Shown: positions 47,743-59,045, counted from the first letter of the stretch. The stretch: 64,000 nucleotides of DNA from Argentina anserina (GCF_933775445.1 NC_065876.1:12524001-12588000), one strand, 5' to 3'. Notes: a model not told the origin generated them from the sequence alone. A program made the numbers and translations.

Positions 47743-49535
47743 ATGTGGAACTTTATTAATAGGTTGGCCTATGAGAGGTACAAGGACTGGAAGCACGATT
47801 GCAAGTGGCATTTCAATCTATGGAAGAATGAAGTTCCCCTAGAATTTGTGCATCGTCCAGATCAGTGGAGCTACTTGTGCCAACACTTCAGGGACCCTAA
47901 TTATATGGTAATTTTATCTAACTGATTTCACCGAATGGTTTGAAAAGTAATTTATAACCTGAATTGTGTTCGAACTGTTTTTTTAGGCTATGTGTGTGCA
48001 GAACCAAGCTAATCGGACAGAGAACCCCAACTCTATCAACCACTGCTCAGAGTCACTCCCTATGAGTTTTAGAGCGAGTGCCTACTTAGAGAGAGGACAT
48101 CTGACCGCGTACGTTGCGGGTTTTTTGGATTCTTACTTACCTAGCAAAAACGGAAAGGAAAAGGCAGTGAGTATTGTGATCTTGGTAGGCTTAAACTTTA
48201 GATGTGATTGTGTTTGAATGTGATGTTGGATTAAATTCAATTCATGTTTTTAGTTGATAAGGTGACTGTTTGAAAAGGAAAGTGTGAAAGAGAAAAACAA
48301 TTCAAGGTTATGATTTGTTGAGTATTGTGATCTTGGTAGGCTTAAACTTTAGATGTGACTGTTTTTTGATTGTGATGTTGGAATAAATTCAGTTAATGTT
48401 TTTAGTTGATGAGGTGACTATTTGAAAGGGAAAGTGTGAAAGACAAAAACAGTTCAAGGTCATGATTTGTTTATATGTTGTATAATTAGTAAGATGTTTA
48501 TTTATGGCAGGAAAAAGTTAAGAGGAAAATTAATGACATTCTAGCATAAAATGGAGAGGCAGACCCAGGGCTATTGAAAATGAGCCAATCCTTGTTGATG
48601 AACAAGTGGATATGATCATAGAGGTCATGGGAGAAAGGAAGGGGACACGAATTATTGGTATATATCTTTTACTTATGCATTGCTATCTTGGCATCTAATA
48701 TACATGTGATTAAGAAGATTGAAATCTGGAGTACTTGATTTTAATTTCTTTTTTCCTTATGCTGAAACTTGTGCATATATGTTGTTGGTCACTGCGCATA
48801 TTGTATAAAAATCATAAAAATAGCAACTTTGGACTGCAACATCTTATCAAATACCTCAATCTTCAGTACATTTGAAGATAAACCACTTGCCAGCTTGGTC
48901 ATTTTTGTAACTTTTTTATATCACAGTACTCTTTTTTTTTTAGTAAACCTATATCACAGTACTCTAATACTTTGTAACTGAACTAATTCACAACAACGAT
49001 TAGTAGTATGTGTTCTTACAAAGTGACAATTAGTAAATTCTATGACATCACATGTTTTTTTTATTTGTTTTTTTCCTTATGCTAAAACTTGTGCATATAT
49101 GTTGTTGGTCACTGTGCATATTATATAAATATCATAAAAGTAGCAAGTTTGGACTGCAACATCTTTTGATGGATAAGAGCTCTCAAGTTCATAAATCAAC
49201 ACTAATTTAACTTAGCTTCTGCATTTATCATGATGTAGTGCAGTTGATTAGTTTAGAGTGTGTTACATGTATTGTTATATTGATAGGAGTGAGAGCAGCC
49301 CTTCAACGGTATGCAAAAAAGATGTGGGGGAGCATGGACCGATGAATCTAATGAGAGAGTGCGGCGGGCTGAAGAAAAAGCTAATCGGGCTGAACTACAA
49401 AATCAAGAGACCATGGAGGAAATGGCAAGGATAAAGGAGAAAAATCAGGCCTTCCGAGATCATCTTCAAGCGTTGGAGGCAATGATTGTATCTATGCAAG
49501 CTTCACTAGCGCAAAATGCTTTATGTACATGTTAA
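47743..49535 (+). pseudogene. Plant transposase (Ptta/En/Spm, Transposase_24-like) gene remnant
   Basis: Spliced exon pieces: RLAYERYKDWKHDCKWHFNL and PLEFVHRPDQWSYLCQHFRD (47743-47909); AMCVQNQANRTENP...SFRASAYLERG (about 47986-48166, flanked by TTTTTTTAG and GTGAGT); EKVKRKINDILA then a stop (about 48512-48550); and a C-terminal piece at 49288-49535 with a coiled-coil-like RRAEEKANRAELQNQETMEE...QALEAM. The HRPDQW...YLC and NQANR motifs typify the plant transposase family carried by CACTA elements. Internal stops and a frame break near 49310 indicate decay. Confidence 0.6.
48169..48470 (+). repeat. Two tandem copies of a 151-bp intron segment
   Basis: GAGTATTGTGATCTTGGTAG begins at 48169 and 48320. 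The first copy starts within the GTGAGT splice-donor-like sequence of the preceding exon. A separate pair of about 100-bp copies (48760-48865 and 49072-49170, sharing CTTGTGCATATATGTTG) lies further on in the same gene. Confidence 0.85.
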
Positions 49536-50557
49536 TCAATATGAGGTTATGTTTTTCAAGCACTTTGTCATCTGTTTTAAAGGGATGTATGAGAATATGA
49601 CTAATGTAATCTAATCTCTAACACTAGCTATTTTGTTGGGAATATGACTTTTGTACAATTTGACATTAATTGATGCAAGGAGTTGTATTTTGTAACTTTG
49701 AGAAACTAGGTTCAGCTATAAAATCATGAAATGCGTCTCGGTCCTATTATGGTAAGGCCAATGCACCAGCCAGCCGGTGTGGTGGCGATTTATTGATGTT
49801 TATATAATTATATCATGGTTTTTTTTTACAACTCAAATTAACTAAGGCAATGGAAAAAACTACTTCCGTCGCTTTAATTTTTAAAATTCTCGTCACGTCA
49901 ACATTAAGGGACGGACAATATTGGTCGCCTTAACTATATTTTAAGAGACAAACTCTGTTGTTTCGTCGCGTAAGTCTTACGAGACGCAGTTAGTGGTTCG
50001 TCACATTAGGTATACTTAAGTGACGTGTTTTGCTTACTCCGTCGCATAAGGTCTTACAAGACGGCGATGATGCGACCTGGAAACTTAAACTCAACATGGA
50101 AACTTCTTGAAAATGATTATACCATACTCAACTACAAACCCGATCGTATTATACCCTGCAAGACAAAATCACAACAAATGTTTATATATATTAGCATAAG
50201 TTAATGACTTTACTGTGCCCGGGGCTTTGGTTTATATAGAGGTGAGAAATAATTATATATACCTGTCACATATCTTAGTTGACATATCTTCTTAATGTTA
50301 TTGATTCATTTTTTACTGTAATTGTTTCTCATTGGTTCGTATTTGTAAATAAATTTTTGTCCTTTTCACCACGTGCATGTTAATTATACCATGTCGTAAT
50401 ATGATTGTTAGGTACACTATATGACAGTGTCACGTGGTGTGGCGGGTACACAAAATAATTACTCGATAGAGTTGCCTTCAGCGATTTCCATATACAGTTT
50501 GATTTGCAAATGCAATCCGAATTGATTTTATCTTTCTTTTGAGAATAATAAGATTTA

Positions 50558-50956
50558 TCTTTCTTTTGGTTACTGATCGCAACAATTCTTTGACCAGGGC
50601 TTAAACGTGGCATTGGTCAGAGGTTCGATCATTGGCAGAGGCATTACACACCTCTTTGTTTCTAACTGGGCCATAATGGGCCTGAGTTTGGGCATTGAGA
50701 ACATTACTGTGGCCAGGGCACCCGATTTTTGGACTACCAGGTTGGAACCATTTCACATGGGCCCCCGTCAAAGATTAGTCTCATACTGGAGGAATTACCT
50801 TCGGCCGTGAGGATATCCTGATGCCCGGTTTGTAGACTGGTCCCTCCGCTTCGGTATGTAACGGTGTACCACCGTGGAACATTGGAGGGTTTTCTCTCCG
50901 CTGGATTTGCCTTCGGGCCCGATATGAATTGTCTTGGAACTGGAAATTAAAAAAAT
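50558..50956 (+). mobile_element. SINE-like retroposon with (TAA)n tail
   Basis: About 400 bp, GC-richer than its surroundings, ending in TTAAAAAAATAATAATAAT. AATAATAAGATTTA occurs at both edges (from about 50543 and 50957), giving a target duplication of about 14-16 bp typical of target-primed reverse transcription. Block 2 lacks it (about 11510-11560). GGTTCGATC near 50621 resembles a pol III B box, but no good A box was found. The 67-residue frame inside has no protein motif. Confidence 0.55.
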
Positions 50957-51180
50957 AATAATAATAAGATTTACTTCAAACTTTTTCGCTGGCCCGATTT
51001 AGTTTTGAGGTTTCCGGATTCAAACAATTATAAACTTCTAATTTTTTTTATGAGGTACACAATTGTAAACAGTACGCGAGCGTTAAAACGTAAAAACATG
51101 ATGAAAGAACACATTACACCCACTCATACATAGTAATTGACATATATCAACGTCTTAGTTAAAAACTGAATTTATTGATC

Positions 51181-51186
51181 TTTATT
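51181..51186 (-). terminator. Polyadenylation signal of the block 3 peroxidase
   Basis: AATAAA in minus sense about 145 bp past the stop codon, in the same context as the block 2 gene's signal. Confidence 0.55.
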
Positions 51187-51329
51187 GATTCGATTACACG
51201 TACAAAGGATTGTTTTACAAAGGAAAAACATTCAGAAACCAAGATATTTTTTAAACACATGATAATATTTCAAAAACAAGAGAATAAAATCCGACTGCCC
51301 TTTTGCTCGCTCTGATCTTAATCCATCAG

Positions 51330-52917
51330 TTAGTTAATTACAGAACAAACTCGGCGAATTTCACCCTTTGCTGCAGGTTTCAAACCAATTTTACTCATCT
51401 TCACCATAGACCTTCCAAACTCTGCATTAAAATTCAGTGCTTGCATGCCTTGGACTCCCAAGAAGCGCTGGACAAGGCTTCTGGTGGAGGCGTCAGTCCA
51501 TAGCATTTGATCGGACTCGAGTACACCACGTCCATTCTTCAAGTTCTTAAAGAATTTCGTATCAAATAGGTTTGCGCTGCCTGTGTCTAGATCAACACTC
51601 TTGGTTTCATCACCGTTTTGTGGGCAGAGTGATTTTAGTTTAGAAAGGAATGAAGGACTGATAGCAGGATCTGTAACATCACCATTTCCAGTTGTGTTGA
51701 AGTTATAGAGTCTGTAGCTGATTAACTGACAAGACGTGGTGCCAATGGTATGTCCGCCTAAAGAATATCGACAGAGTTCATGAAAATTAGTCAACATGAA
51801 GGTTTAAAATATCGGCATCAATAAATATATCTTTAAAAAAATATCAGTTATATATCGGATATTAGAGAAAAAATATTGTTTATGGTCTAAATTTTTATTT
51901 ATTTATTATTTAATTACATACAAACATATATAATTTTATTTATTTCTTATTGAATTGCATATAAAACGATTTAAAATAGAAATTATCAGATATTTTTTTG
52001 AAATATCGAAAATATTTTATGTTATTAGAGAAATGTCACATATATAGAGAGATGTTTACTCTCTAAGATATATCAGTAATTTGATGAAGAAAAAAAAGAT
52101 ATCAGTAAATATATCAAAGATATCGAGAATATTTTAAACATTGGTCACGATGTCTCATTCTAAGTACAAAATAAAATATTTTGAAACTAAACAAAAACAA
52201 GCCCACGTAATGCTTACCAACAAGAGTGACAAGATCTCGAGTGTTGAGACCCAGATTTTTGAACTTTTCCTTTTGTACTTTGATGGAGTCTCTAAAGCCA
52301 GGCAGAGCTGAAGTCTCCGATGCCAATGAAACACGACCGTCTAATCTTCCAGTAGGCACCTTCCAATCGATTCCCTTGGTCTGCAAAGAAATAAAAACGA
52401 ACTCAATCTTCAGCATGCTACTGAATAATTGTTAGTTGCCGTGTAACTAATGTATTATGCACGTAATAATGCACAAACTATATAATGTAGCTTGCTTATG
52501 GAATTGATTAGTTACCAAAACGACAGAATCTCGGGCAGCTAGGGCCAGAATGTCAGCACAGGAAACAACCCCAGGGCATGCGGCTTCAAGCTTTTTCTTT
52601 GCATCATCGATAACTTCCCAACCACTTAATCCTTGGTTAGGGCTGGCAGTTTTTTCGGTGCTTGGACCATCAAGAAGAACAGAACCGTCGCAGCCTTGAA
52701 CAAAGCAGTCATGGAAGTGCATCCTTAATAAGGCAGGAGCAACGGTAGCATCGGATTTGAAGTGAGATTGAACTGTTTTTTTTACAATGGACTCTGCTCT
52801 AGGACACGAACGCGAATAGTATCCGACGCGGGGGACGTTTTTGCCTTTCGCAGAAAGGAAGGTTGTAGCCAAGGAAAGCAAGAGAATAGTTAACAAAATG
52901 GATGACTTGAGGTTCAT
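51330..52917 (-). CDS. Class III secretory peroxidase, N1-like (type II gene, block 3)
   Basis: Predicted cell-wall haem peroxidase. Exons read 52917-52516, 52380-52218 and 51757-51330 with GT/AG junctions, 330 residues. Signal peptide [20 protein letters not shown]..., then [14 protein letters not shown], distal site [35 protein letters not shown], proximal [20 protein letters not shown], and C-terminus [11 protein letters not shown]. All eight disulfide cysteines and catalytic Arg/His residues are present. It differs from the block 2 copy at about 18 positions, seven of them in the signal peptide. Exon lengths and intron 1 (135 bp) are identical, but intron 2 is 460 bp instead of 115 because a 346-bp element sits in it. 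A TATA box lies at 53053-53060. Intact and probably expressed, by sequence alone. Confidence 0.95.
51798..52143. mobile_element. hAT-like element inside peroxidase intron 2
   Basis: A 346-bp AT-rich insertion with ends GAAGGTTTAAAATAT and, reversed from the right, CAATGTTTAAAATAT. Flanks GTCAACAT (51790-51797) and GTCACGAT (52144-52151) match at 6 of 8. The block 2 intron at about 12410-12440 is the empty site. Filled with ATATATC repeats like the 9444-9968 element, so the same family. Confidence 0.65.
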
Positions 52918-53052
52918 TTTGGTGCCTTACTAGAGAGATATATTGTATGTATCAGCTAGCAGGCTTGGGTGAGCACTATCGAATCTGAGTTAACTTCTAA
53001 AATGATCTATGTGCTTAAGCTTGTGATGTTATGGGAATAAAGCCTCGATTAG

Positions 53053-53060
53053 TATTTATA
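53053..53060 (-). promoter_or_regulatory. TATA box of the block 3 peroxidase
   Basis: TATAAATA in minus sense, about 136 bp upstream of the ATG at 52917, in a context conserved with the block 2 promoter. Confidence 0.6.
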
Positions 53061-53788
53061 GGTTGTATTTAAGTCATGTAAATGTTTAGTGACACACAGA
53101 CACACACGGTAAACAAAGCCGGCTGCTACAAAAATACAATGGGCAGAATCAGATGACTTCAAAAATACAATGGGCAAACCAGATAATGATGATAAGGTAA
53201 GGAAAGTTCTTTTCTATGGCCTTTTTCTGCATTTACATGTATAAATTAATTCATTGCATGGTACTGTTACTGTTCCACAGACAATGGTAACATACTTTGC
53301 CTAACTTGATCACGTGGTTCATGTCAAGTAAGTATTGTTTAATGTTATCATTACAAATATGTTTTATTTTTCTTACGACGTGACCCTCTGTTGTGGATCA
53401 ATTACTTCTTCTACATCCATCAATATGGCCCTATATATGAGAATGGACAGAGAGAAATCGTGTTAGATTGTCAAGAATTTCTATACCATAATGGGATAAC
53501 GATTAATGATAATCAAGTTGGTGATGCCAACATATATAATTTAAGATAGAGGAGCCTTTGCAAATAATATAAAACATAAAGATGGGTTTTAATTGAGATT
53601 TTAAGACAAGTAGAGAAACTTGGGTCAGAAGAATCAAGTCATAGGAGAGGATCGAAACCGTGTCGTCTATTCGTTCAAAGTTGTCGTTATTTACCTATTC
53701 ATGACCAGCAGCCATGGTATATTTATTAACGAGTTTTTATTCACCCTTTGCATGTGGGTATACGGGACATAAAGTAATCAACTCATCG

Positions 53789-54543
53789 TGTTTTCTTTTT
53801 TTGGGTCAGTGAAACATAATTTCATAGAAGTCACAAGCCAACGGGGCCCAAACAAAATCATGGGCGACAATTAAGTCTCTTAAATTTATTCAGATTTCAG
53901 ATATGAGGAAGACATTAAAAGAAAAACTAAAACTTAAAATAAGGCCCAAAGAGCCCAAAAAATGAAACTCTAAACAAAACTATATTTTCAGCTTCATCTT
54001 GCAGCTGCCATAGCAGATTTGTCACCGGAGCTCTGAAGGAAATCGCGAGCTTGAGATGGTAACCGAGTGTGATCTGCAAATGTGAAGATACAGACATAGC
54101 CGCCATACATTCTCCAGTCAACTAATTATGAAAAAATCTCGTATAAAACGACAACCAAACCAAATTAGAACTCAGTAACCAAACTTGAGATCTGAAGAGG
54201 TGGGTGCAAGTGATGACGAAATCTTCCATGGTAGGCCAAGGTAGAGATGAAGAAGTAGGTTTGTTCATGGTTTGATAATCTTGAGAATCAAAGAGAGTGG
54301 AAAATCTGATAATTACCATAAGAACATATATGAAAGTAAACCTAAAAAATTTAGATATGAGGTTTACAAACAAATTTGTCCACTGGAGATAAAGACCAAA
54401 CGCAGAGGAAAAAAAGACTGAATAAAATCACTATTAGGGGTGAGGAATCACCACAGAGGATGAGGAGTCACCACAAGGGTGAGAAAAAAGCTATAAAAGT
54501 TTGAGAAAGAGGGTGTCGAACAAGGATGGCATCCCCCGCTCTT
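53789..54543 (-). mobile_element. Retroposed insertion with perfect 16-bp target duplication
   Basis: AGTAATCAACTCATCG occurs exactly at both edges (53773-53788, 54544-54559). In minus sense the insert ends ACTGACCCAAAAAAAGAAAACA, a poly(A)-like tail. Both are hallmarks of LINE-machinery insertion. The 755 bp contain no recognisable domain, so it may be a 5'-truncated LINE 3' region, a SINE or a processed RNA copy. Block 2 (about 15240) and block 1 lack it. Confidence 0.75.
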
Positions 54544-54608
54544 AGTAATCAACTCATCGATCACCATATATACATTACAATATTACATATAGCGTTGAAT
54601 ACATATAG

Positions 54609-55360
54609 TGCAAGTTTGGTACTGGGATTATTCTGAGTCACTTAAATATTAATACTTGTGCTACCTTCACCTAAGTTGAGTGGGCTTACACAATACTGAT
54701 TTGGATTATGTTTGGTACCAGATGGAACCAAGATGAATCTCTTATTCTTTCCTACTAAAAACCTCAATTTCTTCCCAGTATTCATTTCCAACAAGAAGAG
54801 AATAAGCTTCACAAAACCCAATTACCCAGGCCAACTTTTCAACACAGCCAAGAACTGAAACCACTAGAGAAATATAGCCAAGAACCGAAACCACGAGAGA
54901 AAGGAAGAAAAAAACAAACAAAATCGGATAAAGCCCTAGAACTAAAAATCCCAAATCACCAGAACTCTGAAACCCGAACTCGAAAACCTGATTCAAAGCT
55001 TTGCAGTACATTATTTCAATCTTCATCAATCACGAATTTGGCAATTTTTCGCTAAAGAGTTCTCCTCCTAACTAAGAGTAGGTGAAACTGGGTGCAAAGA
55101 AGAAATTGTGTGCCAAATACCTTGAGAGAGAAAGGAATTGATTAGGTAACTCGAAGAAGATCAGAGGAGATGAGGAAAGAGAGATTTGATGGATTTCATT
55201 CTTAGCTAAGGGACAACTTTTGCTCTACCCACATTTAATCGAGTTAAGGAGGTTTAATTGATGTTCGAGTTCTAGATAACGTCATTTAACGTTATGTCGC
55301 GTTGTTTCTGTGAGTTGTTATATAAGGTAGTGCGAGCTAGTATGGGGAAACAAACGTGCA
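54609..55360. mobile_element. TIR insertion carrying gene-like DNA
   Basis: Block 2 reads GAATACATATAGACTATAAT without a break (about 15296). Here the same site is interrupted by 752 bp bounded by TGCAAGTTTG and, reversed from the right, TGCACGTTTG. A minus-strand frame at 54742-55029 (95 residues) has a strongly hydrophobic middle (YPILFVFFFLSLVVSVLGYI) compatible with a membrane segment but with no family I recognise. Target duplication is unclear, so the superfamily is open. Confidence 0.5.
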
Positions 55361-55439
55361 CATAGACTATAATACAATGCATCGACTGACAACTATGATT
55401 TTTAAGCCCTATATACTATATAGTAAGATATAATGATAT

Positions 55440-57170
55440 GAACATAATTATACATTATTTGTGTCATATTTCCCTATATTTTTTTTGGTAATTCCTATAC
55501 TTTTCTTCTTAGTTTAGTATATATTCTAGTTATTTACTTTTTTTTATTTGTTTAGTAGGTTTTTCAAAGCAAACTGGAAGAAAGAAAGGAAAAGAGGCAT
55601 TGAAAGACAAATTCGTGATATCTGCCTATGTAGATCAGTTGACTTCGACAGAGCACTGAGAGCAGCTCATAATGAATCAGATTATGATCTTTATATGCAT
55701 GGATTGATACGGAAGTCTAGTTTCCAGAGCTTTTTACAGTTCATCGATACCTATTTTTTAGAGGAAGTTATAACCGACTTAGTACCCAAAGGTCAGTGTG
55801 CTCGTGAATCTGAATCGTGACGGGATTTTATGTTACGTGGCCCAAATGACACCGGAAGGCCCATGTACGAGTTCATGCTTCATGACCTGACTTATTATAC
55901 ATATGTGACAAAGATGATGAGGAATTAAATTAATTGGCACCAATTAGAATATCCGAACGAAACCTAAAACAAGAAGGATTGGTGGAATGAAGCTTATATA
56001 AAAGAGAATTTCTACCTCTCTCTTTCCTCTCTCCCAGCTGCTACGCCTCTCTTTTCTTATCATTATTCTTCTTCTTATATTATATTTATTTAGGATTTTC
56101 TTAGTTAGGGGGTTGCTTGAAGCCCTAAACATGATCCACAAGATGATTTGATATTTGGTTTTAGTTTCTTTTAATTCAAGATGAGACTTTAATTTACTAC
56201 TTCTCCATTGATGAATGCTTGTTTGTATGCTTTGAGTGCACGCTTAGTATATATATTAGGGTTCTATTGCTTTGATTGTTCGATGACTGTGTCAATATCA
56301 GACTCCTCAAACTATATAGGGAATCAATTGTTAGCTTTCATAGTTAACAAGTAAACTAGGTCCTAGGTTTAGCAGGATGCTAAGTAATTTGCAATACATT
56401 GTGATGTCCAAATTATTTTAGACCTCAATGATCTCTGCATGTTAAATCTAATAAGCATACCTTTGGGTTGCATTGCTTGGAAATAGTCTAGGTGTAGAGT
56501 ACCTACAGCCTGGCGTATGAAGTAAGAAAGAGTAATAGGTTGTGTTCAAGCATACCGAGTCAATCTAAGCATCTTCATCTAGATTAATTGAATAGGATTG
56601 AACAAATTGTCTTGTGTGTGATTGTTGGAGGTGGATTGCATTTTTCCTAACTAACTTATTTATCTTTGTTTATCAAACCCAAATCCAAAATCAATTTTCG
56701 TCACTTTTTGTCCTCTTTTTTCCATATTTATTTTCTATAGCAAACTAACTCCAAATATTTTGAAATTTTGTGTATGAGTCTGTATGTGTGTCTATTATAC
56801 CTCGATACATTTTTATAATTTTCTAAGTAGTTTATATTAGGTTTTCAACTACTATTCAGTAGGAGCAGTGGTCACTTTTGTGACAACTTTTGAGTAGGTT
56901 AATTCTTTCTAGTCTTATGTGAGAAAAACCCTTGTTAATTTTTGTTACAATTGACAATTCTAAGTGTGTGAATAAGGAAAATAAGTTAGTTTAGAAATAA
57001 CCCATCATAAAACCTCGTATATAATCTCGTATATGACGCGAGAATTTAAACTCGTATATAAGATACTAGCCCCAAACACACCCTATGGGTGTGAAAAAAT
57101 AATTCAACAGTGAACTGAATGTGAGAGGAGAGAAAAGTGGGGATGTGGGGGAGAGATAAACGCGGGAAGG
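55440..57170. other. Block 3-specific insertion of unknown type
   Basis: Relative to block 2 (15360-15420) about 1.7 kb is added here. It includes a plus-strand frame at 55548-55820 encoding FKANWKKERKRGIERQIRDI and later DYDLYMHGLIRKSSFQSFLQ, basic and helical-looking but unrecognised. Pyrimidine-rich and poly-T tracts follow. The right part (56560-56900) has the look of LTR or leader DNA. No clear ends were found. Confidence 0.35.
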
Positions 57171-57299
57171 TAATTATCTTGCATGTATATATTAAATGAA
57201 ATCGGAGAACAATGGCACCCTCTAGTAAGATATTTTAATTTGATACATATAAAAATCGCGGGCAAAACGATCGCAAATTCACATGCAAGCACCTAGGCG

Positions 57300-57620
57300 G
57301 GCAAAACGGTAGCAAATTCTTCAAGTTTTGTAAACATTTGATTACGTACTATTTTATCTCAACTACATTGTGCATCATCAGCGAGTAAAAATTCACTAGA
57401 TTAGGGGAAAAACGGTAGCAAATTTCTCAAGTTTTGTAAACATTTGATTACGTACTATTTTATCTCAACTAAATTGTGCATCATCAGCGAGTAAAAATTC
57501 ACTGGATCAGGGGAAAAACAATAGCAAATTCCTCAAGTTTTGTAAACATTTGATTACGTACTATTTTATCTCAACTAAATTGTGCATCATCAACGAGTAA
57601 AAATTCACTAGATCAAGGGA
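57300..57620 (+). repeat. Three tandem copies of a 106-bp repeat
   Basis: AGCAAATT[CT] recurs at 57311, 57417 and 57523. Each unit contains TTGATTACGTACTATTTTAT and GTGCATCATCA(G/A)CGAGTAA. Block 2 has a single unit at 15490-15590, so this is a local expansion. Confidence 0.9.
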
Positions 57621-57749
57621 GTGGAGAGCTTGGTGAAAATTTTAAATTCCCTTCCAGTATAATAATTAAACATGGCTAGAAGAAGAGCAAGCACAATTCA
57701 TCCTGAACCTTGCTAATATTGCTATAACGCTGCTACAACTATGCATATG

Positions 57750-57750
<1 letters not shown>

Positions 57751-57802
<52 letters not shown>
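57751..57802. repeat. (TA)n microsatellite
   Basis: Nearly pure TA tract of about 50 bp directly left of the fold-back MITE at 57803. The other side also carries a short TA tract (58222-58235). Confidence 0.9.
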
Positions 57803-57803
<1 letters not shown>

Positions 57804-58221
57804 GGATTTTCTCAGCTAAGGAGGTCCGCACCAATGATTTTGGTGCGGATTTCCATCTTTTTACCACTTTTTGATCGCATTTTCTCATCTCCACCGTCTA
57901 GTATCTAGATAATATTGTGTAGATCATCTCTGCAAAATTTCAGCCAATTTGGTAATCGTTAAGGCCCTCAAAATCGAATAACAAATGGACGGACCGAATT
58001 CTGTCGAACCGTTACCGTTCATATTTTTAACAGAAAAACACAATTTTGAGTGACTTAACGATTACCAAATTGGCTGAAATTTTGCAGAGATGATCTACAC
58101 AATATTATCTAGATACTTGATGGTGGAGATGAGAAAATTCGATCAAAAAGTGGTAAAAAGTGGTAAAAAGATGGAAATCCGCACCAAAATCTTGGTGCGG
58201 ACCTCCGCAGCCAAGAAGACC
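57803..58221. mobile_element. Long-inverted-repeat (fold-back) MITE, copy 2
   Basis: Left arm motifs GGAGGTCCGCACC, CATCTCCACCGTC and GCAAAATTTCAGCCAATTTG are mirrored on the right as GGTGCGGACCTCC, GGTGGAGATG and CAAATTGGCTGAAATTTTGC. It shares design and inner motif with copy 1 at 10170-10578. Block 2 lacks it (ATTAAACATATATATGCTC near 15715), so the target was a TA tract. Confidence 0.75.
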
Positions 58222-58550
58222 TATATATATATATATGCACTTGAGGAGAATCCATTAACACTCTGTACGTAGACCTTAAAGACATAAGTTTGTTCAACAA
58301 TGTAAAAGGTGTGAAGACGAAAGAAAGTAAATACAATTTGAAAGTCACTACTCAACCTTAGGTTGACAGACACGTGCGCGCATGCAAAAGATGAAATCTC
58401 ATCGTTAACAACACTGTTTTTTTTATCAAACTAAACTTTAATAAAACGTCCAAAGCGGCAAGGAACAACTACAACCGAAACAATAGTGAAAACAACAAGC
58501 AAGAAACAAAAGGCTCCATTAAACAGTGGAGCATAAAGAGAACACAAAGA

Positions 58551-59045
58551 TTACATAGGAAGGCCTGGAAGGCCATCACTTCTCAAAATGTGAATGAGGG
58601 AGATCGGAGGCTTATTAGCCCAGTCCGAAGTGCATGATCTCGCCGTTGTAAGCCTAGCCACAACATCTGCTAGCCGGTTGGCTTCCCTTGGAACCCAATT
58701 CCACACCACCGAATCAAACTCCAAAGCTAGGGATATAGCTTTCGTGATCATCAAAGCGATTCTACAATCCCCCGCCTCAACATGATTCCTTAGAGATTGC
58801 ATCACATTGAGACAATCACATTCAACAACCACATCCTTAAAATTGAGGAACTTAGCCAATTGGAGACCCCTTGCAACCGCTTCGGCCTCGACTTCAATGG
58901 CTGAATTACAAGCCCAATAGAGGCTAGCTCCCGCAAGAGAACACCCTCTATAATTCCTAATAATGATCCCCATACCACTTGAGCCGCTATCTCTATTCCA
59001 GAAGGCATCAACATTCACTTTCACAACAGAGAGGGAGGGAGCCAA
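58551..59045 (-). pseudogene. LINE RNase H domain
   Basis: A 164-residue frame with the acidic RNase H pattern: VKVNVDAFW (first Asp), GMGIIIRNYRG, AIEVEAEAVARGLQLA (Glu), VVVECDCLNV (Asp) and WVPREANRLADVVAR (His/Asn-Asp end motif). Plant LINEs carry this reverse-transcriptase-linked RNase H (RVT_3 type) at the C-terminus. This piece is the best preserved part, but it is disconnected from the upstream frame. Confidence 0.85.

Larger units (their letters stand above)
44769..50085 (+). mobile_element. CACTA (En/Spm-type) transposon, right end damaged
   Basis: Begins CACTACACCA at 44769, inserted after CAAGAAA of the block host sequence (compare 8990-9000). Both subterminal regions are packed with GCGAC/GTCGC motifs in both orientations (44790-45020 and 49865-50085), as CACTA transposases require. 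The expected TGTAGTG right end is absent; host DNA resumes near 50086 in a region equivalent to 10100, so the right tip and about 1.1 kb of host were deleted. The interior holds transposase-gene remnants and several tandem repeats. A further GGCGAC...GTCGC motif at 46318-46350 may be a relic of a nested element. Confidence 0.7.

Noticed and set aside
50586..50660. Functional tRNA gene at the GGTTCGATC motif
   Set aside because: A B-box-like word is present, but there is no A box at the right distance and no cloverleaf.
50607..50810. 67-residue frame as a small protein gene
   Set aside because: It lies wholly in a retroposed repeat and shows no conserved protein features.
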